A stretch of DNA of 64,000 nt from Bradyrhizobium roseum (GTDB lineage Bacteria; Pseudomonadota; Alphaproteobacteria; Rhizobiales; Xanthobacteraceae). The notes under the pieces were generated by a model. The model saw nothing but the letters and a program-made list of their open reading frames with translations. It ran no database searches and had not been told where the DNA came from. The translations under genes were made by a program, and so were the position numbers. Positions 8,040-17,960 of this stretch are shown one piece after another (positions within the stretch are counted from its first letter, which is position 1; the number at the start of each line of letters is the position of its first letter). Location: the NCBI RefSeq assembly GCF_030413175.1, contig NZ_CP129212.1:186001-250000 (forward strand), written 5' to 3'.

Positions 8040-9299
8040 CTACTTCTTGTAGCTGATGCGATAGACGGCGCCGGCCCAGTCGTCCGCCACCAGGATCGAA
8101 CCATCCTTGGCGAGGATGATGTCGTTCGGACGGCCGAGATAGCCGGTGTCGCCCTCAAGCCAGCCGGAGGCGAAGATTTCCGACTTGGCGTTCTTGCCGT
8201 CGGCATCGACGATCACGCGCTTGATCCGGGCGCCCTGGTACTTGTAGCGATTCCAGGAGCCGTGCTCGGCGATCAGGATGTTGTTCTTATACTCGGCGGG
8301 GAATTGATCGCCGGTATAGAACTTCATGCCGAGGGGTGCGACGTGCGCCCCGAGCTTGACGACGGGCGGGGTGAATTCCTCGCACTTGTGCCCCATCGCG
8401 AATTTCGGATCCGGGAAATCGCCCTGGTGGCAGTAGGGATAGCCGAAGTGCTCGCCAATCTTCGAGATCATGTTGAGCTTGTCGCTTGGCATGTCATCGC
8501 TGATCCAGTCGCGCGCGTTCTCGGTGAACCAGTACCGCCCGGAGCGCGGATCGACGTCGCCGCCGACGCTGTTGCGGACCCCGAGCGCCCAGATCTCGGC
8601 GTTGCCGGTCTTGGGATCGACGCGGCGGATCTGCGAGAGGCTGGTCGGCGGAAGGCCGATGTTGAAGGGCGGTCCGAACGGCAGATAGAACCAACCTTCC
8701 TTGTCGACGGCGATGTATTTCCAGCCATGCGCGACGTAGGACGGCATGTCGTCATACACCACCTTGCCCGCGCCGAGATTGTCGAGATTGGCTTCGGCGT
8801 TCTCGTATTTGATCAGCTTGTTGATCGCGACGACGTAGAGCGCGCCGTCCTGGAATGCGAGGCCGGTCGGCATGTTGAGGCCCTTGAGGACGGTCTTGAC
8901 CTCGCGCTTTCCACCAACATCCTTAATCGCATAGACGTTCCCGAGGCTGAAGGAGCCGACGAACAGCGTGCCCTTGTCGCCCCAGGCCATCTGCCGCGCT
9001 TCCAGCACGTTGGAGGCGTAGACTTCGATGCTGAAGCCCTCCGGCAGCTTGATCTTCTTCATCATCGCCGCGAGTTCGGCCTCCGAGGCGCCGGTGGGCG
9101 GACCGGATGGCGGCGCCTGGCCCTTCTGCGCTTCGGTCTCGTCACCAAGGAACCAGTCCGGCGGCGGATTGGTCCAGAAATCCTTGGTGCCGGACTCGTA
9201 TTTCTTCAGAGGCTTCTGCTGCGCGCCGGCCTGACCGGCTCCTGCGACAACAAGGATGGCTGCGAGCGCAAGAATGGATCGATTGAAAGCCGATTTCAT
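8040..9299 (-). CDS. PQQ-dependent sugar dehydrogenase-like (sorbosone dehydrogenase family)
   Basis: This predicted periplasmic beta-propeller protein has 419 residues and belongs to the glucose/sorbosone dehydrogenase family. Residues 1-26 form a signal peptide ending in AGAQ. Propeller repeats run from about residue 90 to the end. The segment SYVAHGWKYIAVDKEGWFY resembles the active-site histidine strand. GVRNSVGGDVDPRSGRYWFTE and IAEHGSWNR are typical family motifs. It would oxidise an aldose or sugar aldehyde and pass electrons onward, possibly to the adjacent dihaem cytochrome. Substrate and true PQQ dependence cannot be read from sequence. Confidence 0.85.
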   Translation of the reverse strand: MKSAFNRSILALAAILVVAGAGQAGAQQKPLKKYESGTKDFWTNPPPDWFLGDETEAQKGQAPPSGPPTGASEAELAAMMKKIKLPEGFSIEVYASNVLEARQMAWGDKGTLFVGSFSLGNVYAIKDVGGKREVKTVLKGLNMPTGLAFQDGALYVVAINKLIKYENAEANLDNLGAGKVVYDDMPSYVAHGWKYIAVDKEGWFYLPFGPPFNIGLPPTSLSQIRRVDPKTGNAEIWALGVRNSVGGDVDPRSGRYWFTENARDWISDDMPSDKLNMISKIGEHFGYPYCHQGDFPDPKFAMGHKCEEFTPPVVKLGAHVAPLGMKFYTGDQFPAEYKNNILIAEHGSWNRYKYQGARIKRVIVDADGKNAKSEIFASGWLEGDTGYLGRPNDIILAKDGSILVADDWAGAVYRISYKK

Positions 9300-9676
9300 C
9301 GCGTCACTCCCCTATGCAGCCCTGGCGGCTGCGCCTGATTTTATTTTGTGAACGTCCGAGAGACGAACTTGGTCTGGTGCAGAGACAGACCGTGAAATGG
9401 TAGCACATCCGATACGAGAGAGAAGCGCGCGCCGCGCGGCTTCGGCTGATCTCGGCAAATTGTGAGACGGATTGCCAAGCACCGGCATCGTGGCAGCGCG
9501 CCGCTGCACCGCAATATCGCGTGGGCGGCGTTCCACATCAGGCAGATTGCCCCTCAACGCCCGCGGCGGACAATCGTGCGACACATTTGTGGCCCAGTTC
9601 ATAGTCGGCCGCATGAATCGCTGAGAGGGTGCGTGCAACCGGTATGACCGGAAGTCGCGCCCGAGCGAGCGCCCCA
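9300..9676. other. 377-bp divergent intergenic region, nothing recognised
   Basis: This interval separates the divergent sugar dehydrogenase and DUF2235 genes and must hold both promoters. I see no convincing coding sequence, RNA gene, terminator or operator palindrome. Confidence 0.5.
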
Positions 9677-12319
9677 ATGGCGAACAAGCGGATCATCCTG
9701 CTCTCCGACGGTACCGGCAATTCCGCCGGCAAGGTTTGGCGAACCAACGTCTGGCGCGTGTTTGAATCGCTGGACCTGACGAGTTCGCAGCAGATCGCGT
9801 TCTACGACGACGGCGTCGGCACATCCTCCTTCAAGCCCTTGGCGATCCTGGGCGGCGCCTTCGGCTTCGGCCTCAAGCGCAACGTGCTCGACATCTACAA
9901 ATTCGTCTGCCGGAACTATCGCTCGCGTCACGACTACCAGGCGCTGGAAACGGCCGCTGCCAAAGCAGAAAATCGCAACGAGAAATGCGGACCTTGGCAG
10001 GACGACGACATCTTCGCGTTCGGCTTCAGCCGCGGCGCCTTCACCATCCGCGTGGTGAACGGGCTGATCTGCGAACAGGGGCTGGTGAGCTATCGGACGG
10101 AGGAGGAACTCGATCGCAAGGTCGCGGCGGCCTATCGGGCCCACCGGGCGAAGAACTTCAAATCCCAGTTCCAGGTCGAATGGATATTTCGCAAGCTGCG
10201 CAACATCTTTCTGCCGGCCGAGCACGACAGCAAGCAACGGCCGGTCGATCACATCACCTTCCTCGGCCTTTGGGATACCGTGGCGGCATACGGCCTGCCC
10301 GTCGACGAAATGACGCGCGGCGTGAGCCGCTATCTCTGGCCACTCGAGTTTCCGGACCGGCAACTCCATCCGCTGGTCCGCAAGGCTTGCCACGCCCTCT
10401 CGCTCGATGACGAGCGCACCACGTTCCACCCGCTGCTTTGGGACGAAAGCAATGAGAAGGATCCAAAGCGGATCACCCAGGTCTGGTTCGCCGGCGTGCA
10501 TTCCAACGTGGGCGGAGGCTATCCCGACGACTCGCTCGCCCATGTGTCCTTGACCTGGATATTGTCGCAAGCACGCCGCTGCGGACTGACCTTGAAAGAG
10601 GCACCGGGCGCCGATCCCGACGCCTTCACGCGGGTGCGGTCGGCCCAGGACAAGGACGGCCGCATCTACGATTCGCGCAATGGACTAGGCGGCTACTACC
10701 GCTATGGACCCCGCAGCGTGGCCGCCTTGTCGGATACGAAATTTTCCGACGACAGGCGCGATTGCGTGAAGATTGCGATGCCGAAGATCCACGAGAGTGT
10801 ACTGGAACGGATCTCCATCGACGCGCATCTCTATGCCCCGGTCGCACTGCCGCCGGCTTACGAGATCTTGACCTATGACGAGAGAATCATCAGCCCGGAC
10901 AAGCTGACCGCCCCCTCCGGAAAAGCGAAGTATGAGAGCCTGGCCAACGCCCGCCAGCGTGAGCATGCCCAGGAGCATATCGTCGGGAGCTGGATCTGGC
11001 GCCGCCGCATCATCTATTTCCTGACCGTGATCGCGTCGTTCTACCTGCTGACCTATCCGCTGACGTCCACAGCGCCGGCGCAAGCCGAATTCGCCACGCC
11101 GTTGCGGCCGGTTTCCGATCTCATTCGCATCGTGGCGCTCGCCCTCCCCAACGGGGCGTCACGCTGGGTCAACGCCTACGCGCGGGAGCCGCTCTGGTTC
11201 GTATTGTGCGCTTCGCTTGTCGCGCTGCTGTTGTGGTTGAGCGCAAGCCTGCAGGGCAGCATCACGGACCACATGCGCCGCGCGTGGCGCGGGAGCCTCG
11301 CAAAGATCGACCTGCACCGGGCCGAATCGGATGAACGCGGCGGCCGTCTTCGCTTGCCGATTCCGGCATTCGTCATCTTGTTGTTCATCGCGCTGTGTCC
11401 GGTGTTGAGATGGCTCGGTTGCGACTGGCTGCAGCCACCCGAATCTCCGCAGACCTTGATCGATAACCTCAAAATTTTCATCGATCGCCTCACCCATCCG
11501 TATTTCCAGTTCTTCGCGGCCGTTATCTTGACGACGATGCAGCTTGGCGACGGCACCATCGCGCGGTTCAGGCTGAAGGACGGCTACCGGCAGTTCATCA
11601 CCGACATCAAGCTCAAGTTTGCGCCTGCATTTTTTGCCGTCACGTTCCTGTTCGGCGGTTTTGCCCTTGCCGGTCACTTCGTCTTCAATTTCCGCGACAG
11701 TCTCGGTGATTTCTGCAATCCCGCGCAGCAAGCGACGAAGCTCAAGGTCTGCGAGCCCGACGACATGAAGCTGTGCAAGCGGATGCCCGACGGCAGCTTT
11801 CCCGGCACATGCGCCTCTGAGGCCTGCCGAGGCGCTCCGGTCGTGGAGTTCGACACGGCCAATCTTTGCACGCCGGTCGGAGTCATGCTGGAGACGCGCG
11901 GGCGCTATCAGTTGATGATGGAAAAGACTGACGAGTGGAAGTTTCTCGGCGCCGAGTCCAAACTGACCGGAATGCCGCTGCGCGAATTCCTGCCTGACTG
12001 GAAGAAGGACGGCTTGGGCGGCTCGGTATTGGCGCTGGGCCGGTTTGCCGTGCTGGCGGCGGCCTATCCGCTCAAGCGAACGCTCGATCGGCCATTTGGA
12101 CGCGTCATCCTTCGCTACGGCGAGACCGGCAACGAGGAGAATTTCATCGATAGCGAGCTGACGAACGGCCATCTCGACGAACCATTCAGGGCGACCCGCG
12201 ACGGACAATTGTTCGTCTACCTGAACCAGCCGGTCAGCGGCTTCTTCCCGAAGCTGTTTCGCAACGTGAATTCGGGAAAGGCCAGAATCTGGGTCTACCG
12301 GATTCCGCGAGGAGCGTGA
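9677..12319 (+). CDS. DUF2235 alpha/beta-hydrolase with C-terminal membrane segments
   Basis: The 880-residue protein begins with a DUF2235 domain (about residues 1-400), the fold of the Tle1-type phospholipases. LLSDGTGN opens the domain. GFSRGA holds the nucleophile S118, LGLWDTV holds D200, and FAGVHSNVGGGY holds H275, a plausible Ser-Asp-His triad. The C-terminal half has hydrophobic segments near 444-462, 505-525, 564-580 and 652-670. A cysteine-rich stretch at about 677-735 follows the last of them. No T6SS, VgrG or immunity gene is adjacent, so an effector role is unsupported; a membrane-anchored lipase or esterase is the cautious reading. ATG 9677 is preferred over an upstream in-frame start. 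Confidence 0.82.
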   Translation: MANKRIILLSDGTGNSAGKVWRTNVWRVFESLDLTSSQQIAFYDDGVGTSSFKPLAILGGAFGFGLKRNVLDIYKFVCRNYRSRHDYQALETAAAKAENRNEKCGPWQDDDIFAFGFSRGAFTIRVVNGLICEQGLVSYRTEEELDRKVAAAYRAHRAKNFKSQFQVEWIFRKLRNIFLPAEHDSKQRPVDHITFLGLWDTVAAYGLPVDEMTRGVSRYLWPLEFPDRQLHPLVRKACHALSLDDERTTFHPLLWDESNEKDPKRITQVWFAGVHSNVGGGYPDDSLAHVSLTWILSQARRCGLTLKEAPGADPDAFTRVRSAQDKDGRIYDSRNGLGGYYRYGPRSVAALSDTKFSDDRRDCVKIAMPKIHESVLERISIDAHLYAPVALPPAYEILTYDERIISPDKLTAPSGKAKYESLANARQREHAQEHIVGSWIWRRRIIYFLTVIASFYLLTYPLTSTAPAQAEFATPLRPVSDLIRIVALALPNGASRWVNAYAREPLWFVLCASLVALLLWLSASLQGSITDHMRRAWRGSLAKIDLHRAESDERGGRLRLPIPAFVILLFIALCPVLRWLGCDWLQPPESPQTLIDNLKIFIDRLTHPYFQFFAAVILTTMQLGDGTIARFRLKDGYRQFITDIKLKFAPAFFAVTFLFGGFALAGHFVFNFRDSLGDFCNPAQQATKLKVCEPDDMKLCKRMPDGSFPGTCASEACRGAPVVEFDTANLCTPVGVMLETRGRYQLMMEKTDEWKFLGAESKLTGMPLREFLPDWKKDGLGGSVLALGRFAVLAAAYPLKRTLDRPFGRVILRYGETGNEENFIDSELTNGHLDEPFRATRDGQLFVYLNQPVSGFFPKLFRNVNSGKARIWVYRIPRGA

Positions 12320-12382
12320 CAGCCCACGGCGTCCGTGGCCGCGCGCCGTCCTCGATGCGGCAGTTTCCAAACCGGGAAAATC

Positions 12383-12457
<75 letters not shown>

Positions 12458-12915
12458 ATCCGAGATGGCGGCGAACACGCGCCGTCAACGGCAGACGTAT
12501 GACAAATGCCGACCGCGAATGCAACAGTCCGGATGCGATCTGGCGTCGCAAGGATCATGCGATTTTATGAACAAATGGAAGCGAAACGGCCCGAAACCGC
12601 CTCCAAGCGGGGATTTGCGGCCGCTTTCAACATCTCGGAACCCATGGCGGGGCGCTCGCAGCCTGGGGCGGGTCGATTCGATCGCGCCTCAGACGCGCCA
12701 ACCGGTGAACCGGCCATCGCTCTGCGTCGTTACTCCATCCGGAGGCTATGCCGATGGCAGGTCCCGGCGGACCCGGAAAGGGGTCAGCCGATTGAATTTT
12801 GTGGCGAAGCTGCCATCTACCGGAGAGGAACTTGCCGCCCGTCGTGCTAGAACGGGCCCGAATTCCGGAACATCTTGGTCCAGGACAGCTTCTCGAGACA
12901 TCAGGCGAGGATACC
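12458..12915. other. 458-bp intergenic region, nothing recognised
   Basis: The interval between the tRNA 5' end and the thioredoxin-like gene contains short open frames on both strands. None has a ribosome-binding site or recognisable protein character. It must hold the tRNA promoter on the minus strand and the promoter of the downstream gene. Confidence 0.4.
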
Positions 12916-13839
12916 GTGACGATAGTTGAGCAGGGCGGCGGCCCGGCGCCGCAGGCGACACCCGATCTGATCAAGGAGACGACCACCCAGTCCTTCGTGA
13001 AGGACGTCATCGAGGAATCGAAGCGCCAGCCGGTGCTGATCGACTTCTGGGCGCCGTGGTGCGGCCCCTGCCGGCAGCTCACGCCGGTTCTCGAAAAGGC
13101 GGTCCGTGCCGCCAAGGGCAAGGTCAAGCTGGTCAAGATGAATATCGACGAGCATCCGGCCATTCCGGGCCAGATGGGCATCCAGTCGATCCCGGCCGTC
13201 ATCGCGTTCGTCGGGGGCCAGCCTGCCGACGGTTTCATGGGCGCGGTGCCGGAAAGCCAGGTCAACGCCTTCATCGAAAAGCTCACCAAGGGCGTGACCG
13301 CGCCGGGCGAGCCTAATATTGCCGAAATACTGCAGGAGGCCGAGGCCGTGCTGGCGGAGGGCGATCCTGCCGCAGCCGCCCAGATCTATGCCGAGGTGCT
13401 TGGCTTCGACGCCACCAGCATCCCTGCGATGGCGGGGCTGGCCAAATGCTATGTGACGACGGGCGCGATCGAACAGGCCAAGCAGACGCTGGCACTGGTG
13501 CCGGAATCCAAGCGCAACGATGCCGCCGTCAAGGCGGTGCAGGCCTCGATCGACCTCGCCGAGCAGGCCCAGGCGGTCGGTCCGGTCGCCGAGCTGGAAC
13601 AGAAGCTTGCCGCCAATCCGCTCGACCATCAGGCGCGATTTGATCTGGCGACGGCGCTGAATGCGCAGGGTAACCGCGCCGAGGCGACCAACCAGTTGCT
13701 CGAAATCGTCAGGCGAGACCGCAAGTGGAACGATGACGGGGCGCGCAGGCAGCTGGTGCAGTTCTTCGAGGCGTGGGGCGGCGCCGACGAAGCCACCGTC
13801 GATGGACGAAAGCGGCTGTCTACGATTCTCTTCTCGTAA
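12916..13839 (+). CDS. ybbN: Thioredoxin-TPR co-chaperone (YbbN/CnoX-like)
   Basis: The 307-residue protein has an N-terminal thioredoxin domain and a C-terminal TPR-like helical half. The active site WAPWCGPC places the redox pair at C49 and C52, so unlike E. coli YbbN the protein keeps a full CGPC motif, as is usual for alphaproteobacterial homologues. The helical part (about 140-300) includes AEILQEAEAVLAEGDPAAA. Family members protect unfolded proteins during oxidative stress and deliver them to DnaK or GroEL. Start GTG 12916 follows AGGCGAGG. The Lon-substrate-domain gene begins 37 bp after it, suggesting an operon devoted to protein quality control. Confidence 0.88.
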   Translation: MTIVEQGGGPAPQATPDLIKETTTQSFVKDVIEESKRQPVLIDFWAPWCGPCRQLTPVLEKAVRAAKGKVKLVKMNIDEHPAIPGQMGIQSIPAVIAFVGGQPADGFMGAVPESQVNAFIEKLTKGVTAPGEPNIAEILQEAEAVLAEGDPAAAAQIYAEVLGFDATSIPAMAGLAKCYVTTGAIEQAKQTLALVPESKRNDAAVKAVQASIDLAEQAQAVGPVAELEQKLAANPLDHQARFDLATALNAQGNRAEATNQLLEIVRRDRKWNDDGARRQLVQFFEAWGGADEATVDGRKRLSTILFS

Positions 13840-13876
13840 GGCGCATACTCACCCACACCACTGACCGGGACTGTCA

Positions 13877-14551
13877 ATGCCGATCAATGCCGAATACCGC
13901 GGACCCGGCGAGCTTCCCGAAATCATTCCGGTATTTCCGTTGCCGGGCGCGCTGTTGCTGCCGCGCGGCCAGATGCCGCTCAATGTTTTCGAGCAGCGCT
14001 ATCTGGCTATGGTCGACGACGCGCTGCGCGACGGGCACCGGCTGATCGGGATGATCCAGCCGGATCTTTCGCACAGCAAGGACGAAGCGAAACCGGAGCT
14101 GTTCCGGGTCGGCTGTGTCGGCCGCATCACCCAGCTCGCCGAATCCGGCGACGGCCGTTACATCCTGGAGCTCACCGGTGTCGCGCGCTTCAAGGTGGTC
14201 GAAGAAATTACAGCGCTGACCGCGTACCGCCAATGCAAGGTGGATTTCTTTCCCTATGCCGACGATTTCGTCGCGCGCAAGGGGGAGGAAGCCGTCGATC
14301 GCACCGCCCTGCTCGAGGTGCTGACCGATTTTCTCGAGGCCAACAATCTGAAGGTGGATTGGGAAGGCATCGAGAGCGCGCCGAACGAAGCGCTGGTCAA
14401 CGCGCTGGCGATGATGTCGCCCTACGGCCCGGCGGAGAAGCAGGCGATGCTGGAAGCACCCGATTTAAAAACGCGCGCGGAAATTCTGGTCGCGGTGACC
14501 GAAATGGACCTCGCCAAGAAACGCACCACCGGCGACACCGGGCTGCAATAG
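13877..14551 (+). CDS. Lon N-terminal substrate-binding domain protein
   Basis: This is a stand-alone Lon N-domain protein of 224 residues. It lacks the AAA+ and protease parts of Lon. The fold-defining segment IIPVFPLPGALLLPRGQMPL lies near residues 14-33, followed by NVFEQRYLAMVDDAL and the IGMIQP strand. Such proteins are widespread in alphaproteobacteria, but their biochemical role is unknown; substrate recognition for proteolysis is inferred from the domain alone. It follows the ybbN-like gene closely. In related genomes I would expect the Trm112 gene next, but here it is 5.7 kb away. Confidence 0.9.
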   Translation: MPINAEYRGPGELPEIIPVFPLPGALLLPRGQMPLNVFEQRYLAMVDDALRDGHRLIGMIQPDLSHSKDEAKPELFRVGCVGRITQLAESGDGRYILELTGVARFKVVEEITALTAYRQCKVDFFPYADDFVARKGEEAVDRTALLEVLTDFLEANNLKVDWEGIESAPNEALVNALAMMSPYGPAEKQAMLEAPDLKTRAEILVAVTEMDLAKKRTTGDTGLQ

Positions 14552-14635
14552 CCAGCGTCGATCGATCAATCCTGCGGTCGCGGAGCCAAAGTCGTTTCGG
14601 ACCCCGCGACTGCCTTTTGTGCTGACGGCGGGCGG

Positions 14636-16699
14636 CTAGGCCGCCCGCACCGTTGCAAGGAATTTTCCGACCTCGGTCTGGAGCCGGTTGCTGTCGCCGG
14701 ACAGCATCTGCGCCGCCGACAGAACCTGCGAGGAAGCCGACCCGGTCTCGCTGGCGCCACGCTGCACGTCGGCGATATTGGAGGACACCTGCTGGGTGCC
14801 CTGCGCCGCCTGCTGCACGTTGCGAGAGATTTCCTGGGTCGCCGCGCCCTGCTCTTCCACCGCGGCCGCGATCGTCGAGGAGATCTCGGACAGCTTTTCA
14901 ATCGTGCCGCTGATCTCCTTGATCGCGCCGACCGATTCCTGGGTCGCCGCCTGGATGCCGGAGATCTGCTGGCCGATCTCGCCGGTGGCCTTCGCGGTCT
15001 GTTCGGCGAGCGCCTTCACCTCGGAGGCAACCACAGCGAAGCCGCGTCCGGCCTCCCCGGCCCGGGCAGCCTCGATGGTCGCGTTCAACGCGAGCAGATT
15101 GGTTTGGCCGGCGATCGTGTTGATCAGTTCGACCACGTCGCCGATCCGCGACGCCGCCTTCGACAGTTCGGCAACACGATCGTTGGTGTTGCGCGCCTGA
15201 TCGACGGCCTCGTTGGCCATCCGTGCGGATTCCTGCACCTGCCGGCTGATCTCGTTGACCGATGAGGAGAGCTCCTCGGTGGCCGACGCCACCGACTGCA
15301 CATTGGTGGACGCTTCTTCCGACGCCGCCGCGACCATCGTGGTCAGTTCCTGCGACCGCTCGGCGGTACCGGTCAATGTCGTGGCGGACGCCTCCAGTTC
15401 GGTGGAAGCCGACGACACGGTCTGGATGATCTCGCCGACGGCTGATTCGAAGCTGTCTGCCAGTTTGATCATGTCGGCCTTGCGCTGCCGGGCCAAGATC
15501 TGATCCTGCTCGGCCTTGGCTTCCGCTTCCGCACGGGCCTTCTGCTCGGCCTTGACCTTGAAGATCTCGACCGCCTGCGCCATGTCGCCGACCTCGTCGC
15601 CGCGGCCGAGACCGGGCAGGACGACCTCGAAATTGCCGTCCGCCAGCTCCCGCATGCCGGCGCACAGGCCGATCACGGGCTTGGAAATCGCGCGTCCGAT
15701 CAGCCAGGCCAGTGCGATGCCCAGGATCATGCTGCTGATCGCGATGATCAGGATCAGGCCTTCGGTCGAGTTGATCAGATCGATCGTCTCATGCTCGATC
15801 TTCGTCTCCTCGGCGATGCCCGACTCCTTGATGCTCTCTGCGGCGGCGGCGATCGCCTGCGCCTCCTTGGCCATCTCGCCGTTGGCAAGTATCTCGATCT
15901 CGTGGGCGTCGTGGGCCGCCTTGTGGTAGGCGTCGGTGTATTTTTCGACGTTGCCGTTGACGTCAACGAAAATTTTGCGCGCTTCTTCGCTGACGATCCC
16001 GGCGCCGAACGCCGTCATCGTTTTCTTCAGCGCTGCAAGCGCCTTTTCGGCGCCTTGAGCAGCGCTCTCCTCGTGGCGGCCGAGCAGTTTGTTGACGTTC
16101 AACCGCGCCTGCATCAGGAGCTTGACAGCTTCGCCGGCCAGGACCACGGAGTTCGAATTGCCGGCCTTGGCTGCCGCGGTTTGAAGTTCCTCTATCTCGA
16201 CACGCGACTTCGTGCCAAGCGGATCGAGAACGTCTCGGGTCAGCTTGTTCTGTTCCTGCTTGAGCGCAATCAGCTTGTCGAAGTTCTTGGCGTACTTATC
16301 GAACTGTTCGCCAATTTCGGCCATCTTGCCCCGCCGCTCGGGGTTCTTGATGTCATCGAGCCCCTGCTTGATGTTCTTTTCAAGAAGGTCCCGCATCCTG
16401 CGGGCTTCGGGGAGCAGGCTCTCGTCCCCCGAAATCGAGAACTCGCGCACGAACCGGCGGAAGGCGACGAAATTGCGATCGACGTTGCGGGCGATGCTGA
16501 CCACCTTGACCCGTTGGTTGAACGCCTCGAATCCGTCAGAGACTTTGCCAAAGCCCCGATACGACAGCACCGATAGCACTGCCAACAAGGCCAGCACGAC
16601 CGCAAAACCGATCATGATCTTGGTATTGATGCGGCGATTGGTGAAGAAGCCGAACAGCCCGGACGACGCGCCGGCGGCAGATGATGAAGCACTATTCAC
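14636..16699 (-). CDS. Methyl-accepting chemotaxis protein with HBM-type sensor
   Basis: This inner-membrane chemoreceptor has 687 residues. TM1 lies at about 28-48 and TM2 at about 312-334, bracketing a helical periplasmic sensor of some 260 residues that looks like a helical bimodular (HBM) domain. A HAMP linker follows, then the signalling domain with the hairpin-tip motif [20 protein letters not shown]. No C-terminal CheR-binding pentapeptide is present. Start GTG 16699 follows GAGGAA. It begins 31 bp after the carbonic anhydrase stop, so the two are probably co-transcribed and may be functionally coupled. Confidence 0.93.
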   Translation of the reverse strand: MNSASSSAAGASSGLFGFFTNRRINTKIMIGFAVVLALLAVLSVLSYRGFGKVSDGFEAFNQRVKVVSIARNVDRNFVAFRRFVREFSISGDESLLPEARRMRDLLEKNIKQGLDDIKNPERRGKMAEIGEQFDKYAKNFDKLIALKQEQNKLTRDVLDPLGTKSRVEIEELQTAAAKAGNSNSVVLAGEAVKLLMQARLNVNKLLGRHEESAAQGAEKALAALKKTMTAFGAGIVSEEARKIFVDVNGNVEKYTDAYHKAAHDAHEIEILANGEMAKEAQAIAAAAESIKESGIAEETKIEHETIDLINSTEGLILIIAISSMILGIALAWLIGRAISKPVIGLCAGMRELADGNFEVVLPGLGRGDEVGDMAQAVEIFKVKAEQKARAEAEAKAEQDQILARQRKADMIKLADSFESAVGEIIQTVSSASTELEASATTLTGTAERSQELTTMVAAASEEASTNVQSVASATEELSSSVNEISRQVQESARMANEAVDQARNTNDRVAELSKAASRIGDVVELINTIAGQTNLLALNATIEAARAGEAGRGFAVVASEVKALAEQTAKATGEIGQQISGIQAATQESVGAIKEISGTIEKLSEISSTIAAAVEEQGAATQEISRNVQQAAQGTQQVSSNIADVQRGASETGSASSQVLSAAQMLSGDSNRLQTEVGKFLATVRAA

Positions 16700-16730
16700 G
16701 GTAATATTCCTCGGTTCTTAGAATGAAAGA

Positions 16731-17513
16731 TCAGGAGGCATCGATGAGGAAGCGGCGGTTTCGATTCTGCAGCGGACGGGCGTTGCCCGGAAACAACGCT
16801 GCGAATTTCTTGATTTGCTCGACCGAGGCCTCGACCGGCTCCTTGTGCACCGTCCAGGTCAGGCCCTCCGAACAGGGAGGCGTCGTCAACGACCCCATGT
16901 AACGGAAGTAGCCGCCGCTTTTCGGCAGGATGGCCGCGAGGTCGATCGAGCCGGCCAGTTTCACTTCCGGGCCTTCCTTGGCTGGCATCTGTTCGAAGAA
17001 GGTCTTCAGCGCGGCGTTCGCCGCGCCGGGCCGGATGAACACGCCGGTCACCGCCAGCGCGCCGGCGCTGGACTTGTGGACGAAATGGCATTCGAGATCG
17101 AAGCCCTTCCCATCCAGCAGATGTTCGCTCGGATGATGCAGATGAAACTGCAGCAGCTCGTAGCGCATACCGGCAATGACGCAGGCGCTGCCGGGATCGG
17201 CGTTGAACTGGATGGTGTGGCCGTTGTTGACCAGCCGGAGCGGCAACGCCTTGTAGTCATAACCGACCGAGCCGACATCGCCCTTGATGCCGTTGCTCAG
17301 ATCGATCGGCGTCTGCTCGAGCCCGAGCTGGCACATCCTGAAGTCGGACTGCAGCTCTCCCCATTTCGCCGGGTTGCCGTCACCTTCATAGCTCCAGTGC
17401 GGCGTTGCCGCGCCGCCATGCGCCGGCTTCTCGGCGGCGACAGCTACTCCGGCCTTGAAGCAGCAGGCGCACGCCACTGCACCGCGAAGCAACATTCGGC
17501 GATCGATCGACAT
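16731..17513 (-). CDS. Alpha-class carbonic anhydrase, exported
   Basis: This zinc enzyme interconverts carbon dioxide and bicarbonate, here in the periplasm. The 260 residues start at ATG 17513 behind GGAGACCTGAA. An N-terminal SIDRRMLLRG stretch and hydrophobic segment form a Tat-like signal ending near GVAVAA. Zinc ligands are the two histidines in QFHLHHPSEH (about 122-131) and the third in ECHFVHK (about 139-145). SLTTPPCSEGLTWTV carries the conserved threonine and substrate pocket. The cysteine in the TPPCSEG motif and an earlier one near MCQLG could form the disulphide common in bacterial alpha enzymes. The chemoreceptor gene follows after 31 bp. Confidence 0.93.
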   Translation of the reverse strand: MSIDRRMLLRGAVACACCFKAGVAVAAEKPAHGGAATPHWSYEGDGNPAKWGELQSDFRMCQLGLEQTPIDLSNGIKGDVGSVGYDYKALPLRLVNNGHTIQFNADPGSACVIAGMRYELLQFHLHHPSEHLLDGKGFDLECHFVHKSSAGALAVTGVFIRPGAANAALKTFFEQMPAKEGPEVKLAGSIDLAAILPKSGGYFRYMGSLTTPPCSEGLTWTVHKEPVEASVEQIKKFAALFPGNARPLQNRNRRFLIDAS

Positions 17514-17663
17514 TTCAGGTCTCCAGGTTCTTGGTGTCTTGAGATTGGTGTTCATTTGCCGCGGCGGCGGCAGTGCGCGTGGAGCGAGTCGCGACGAATT
17601 CGCTGTTCTGATCTGACTCGGCCGTTAATTTCGTCGTCCGTACAAACACTGGGATGACCGGAT

Positions 17664-17960
17664 TCATATGTTCGACGCCATTTGCCGTGCGACCTGAAGC
17701 TGCTGCTCGATGATGCCGATCTGGGATTCGAGATTCTGCTTTCGCGTCGCATCAGGTATTTCCCTCATGAGGAGACGCGCCTGCTGGGCGGCAAGGTCGA
17801 GCAACAGGATGGAGCGCTGAACTTTCAGCTTCACGATCGCGAGTTCGCCGGAATCGGGAAAATCAGCGGCGTCGGTTACGGCGTCCGCGGTCTCGACCAG
17901 GTGCGATCGCGCTGTGTCGGGACGATAACGCGCCTTCCGAATACTGATTACTTCTGACAT
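17664..17960 (-). CDS. Hypothetical protein, 98 aa
   Basis: I do not recognise this family. The 98-residue product is soluble, with a charged N-terminus and a helical C-terminal half (VKLKVQRSILLLDLAAQQ, then ESQIGIIEQQLQVARQM) that could form a coiled coil. It lies upstream of the carbonic anhydrase on the same strand with a 150-bp gap. An overlapping frame on the other strand is also open here, but the amino-acid pattern of this strand is more protein-like. Confidence 0.55.
   Translation of the reverse strand: MSEVISIRKARYRPDTARSHLVETADAVTDAADFPDSGELAIVKLKVQRSILLLDLAAQQARLLMREIPDATRKQNLESQIGIIEQQLQVARQMASNI

Noticed and set aside
8028..9338. A 436-codon plus-strand frame opposite the sugar dehydrogenase
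   Set aside because: The dehydrogenase frame has a signal peptide and family motifs; the opposite frame has none.
12506..12850. A 114-codon frame in the tRNA-ybbN gap
   Set aside because: No ribosome-binding site, arginine-rich random-looking product, and it overlaps the next gene's upstream region.
14627..14648. Hairpin at the end of the chemoreceptor gene as terminator
   Set aside because: GCGGGCGGC/GCCGCCCGC spans the stop codon, but no T-run follows on the minus strand.
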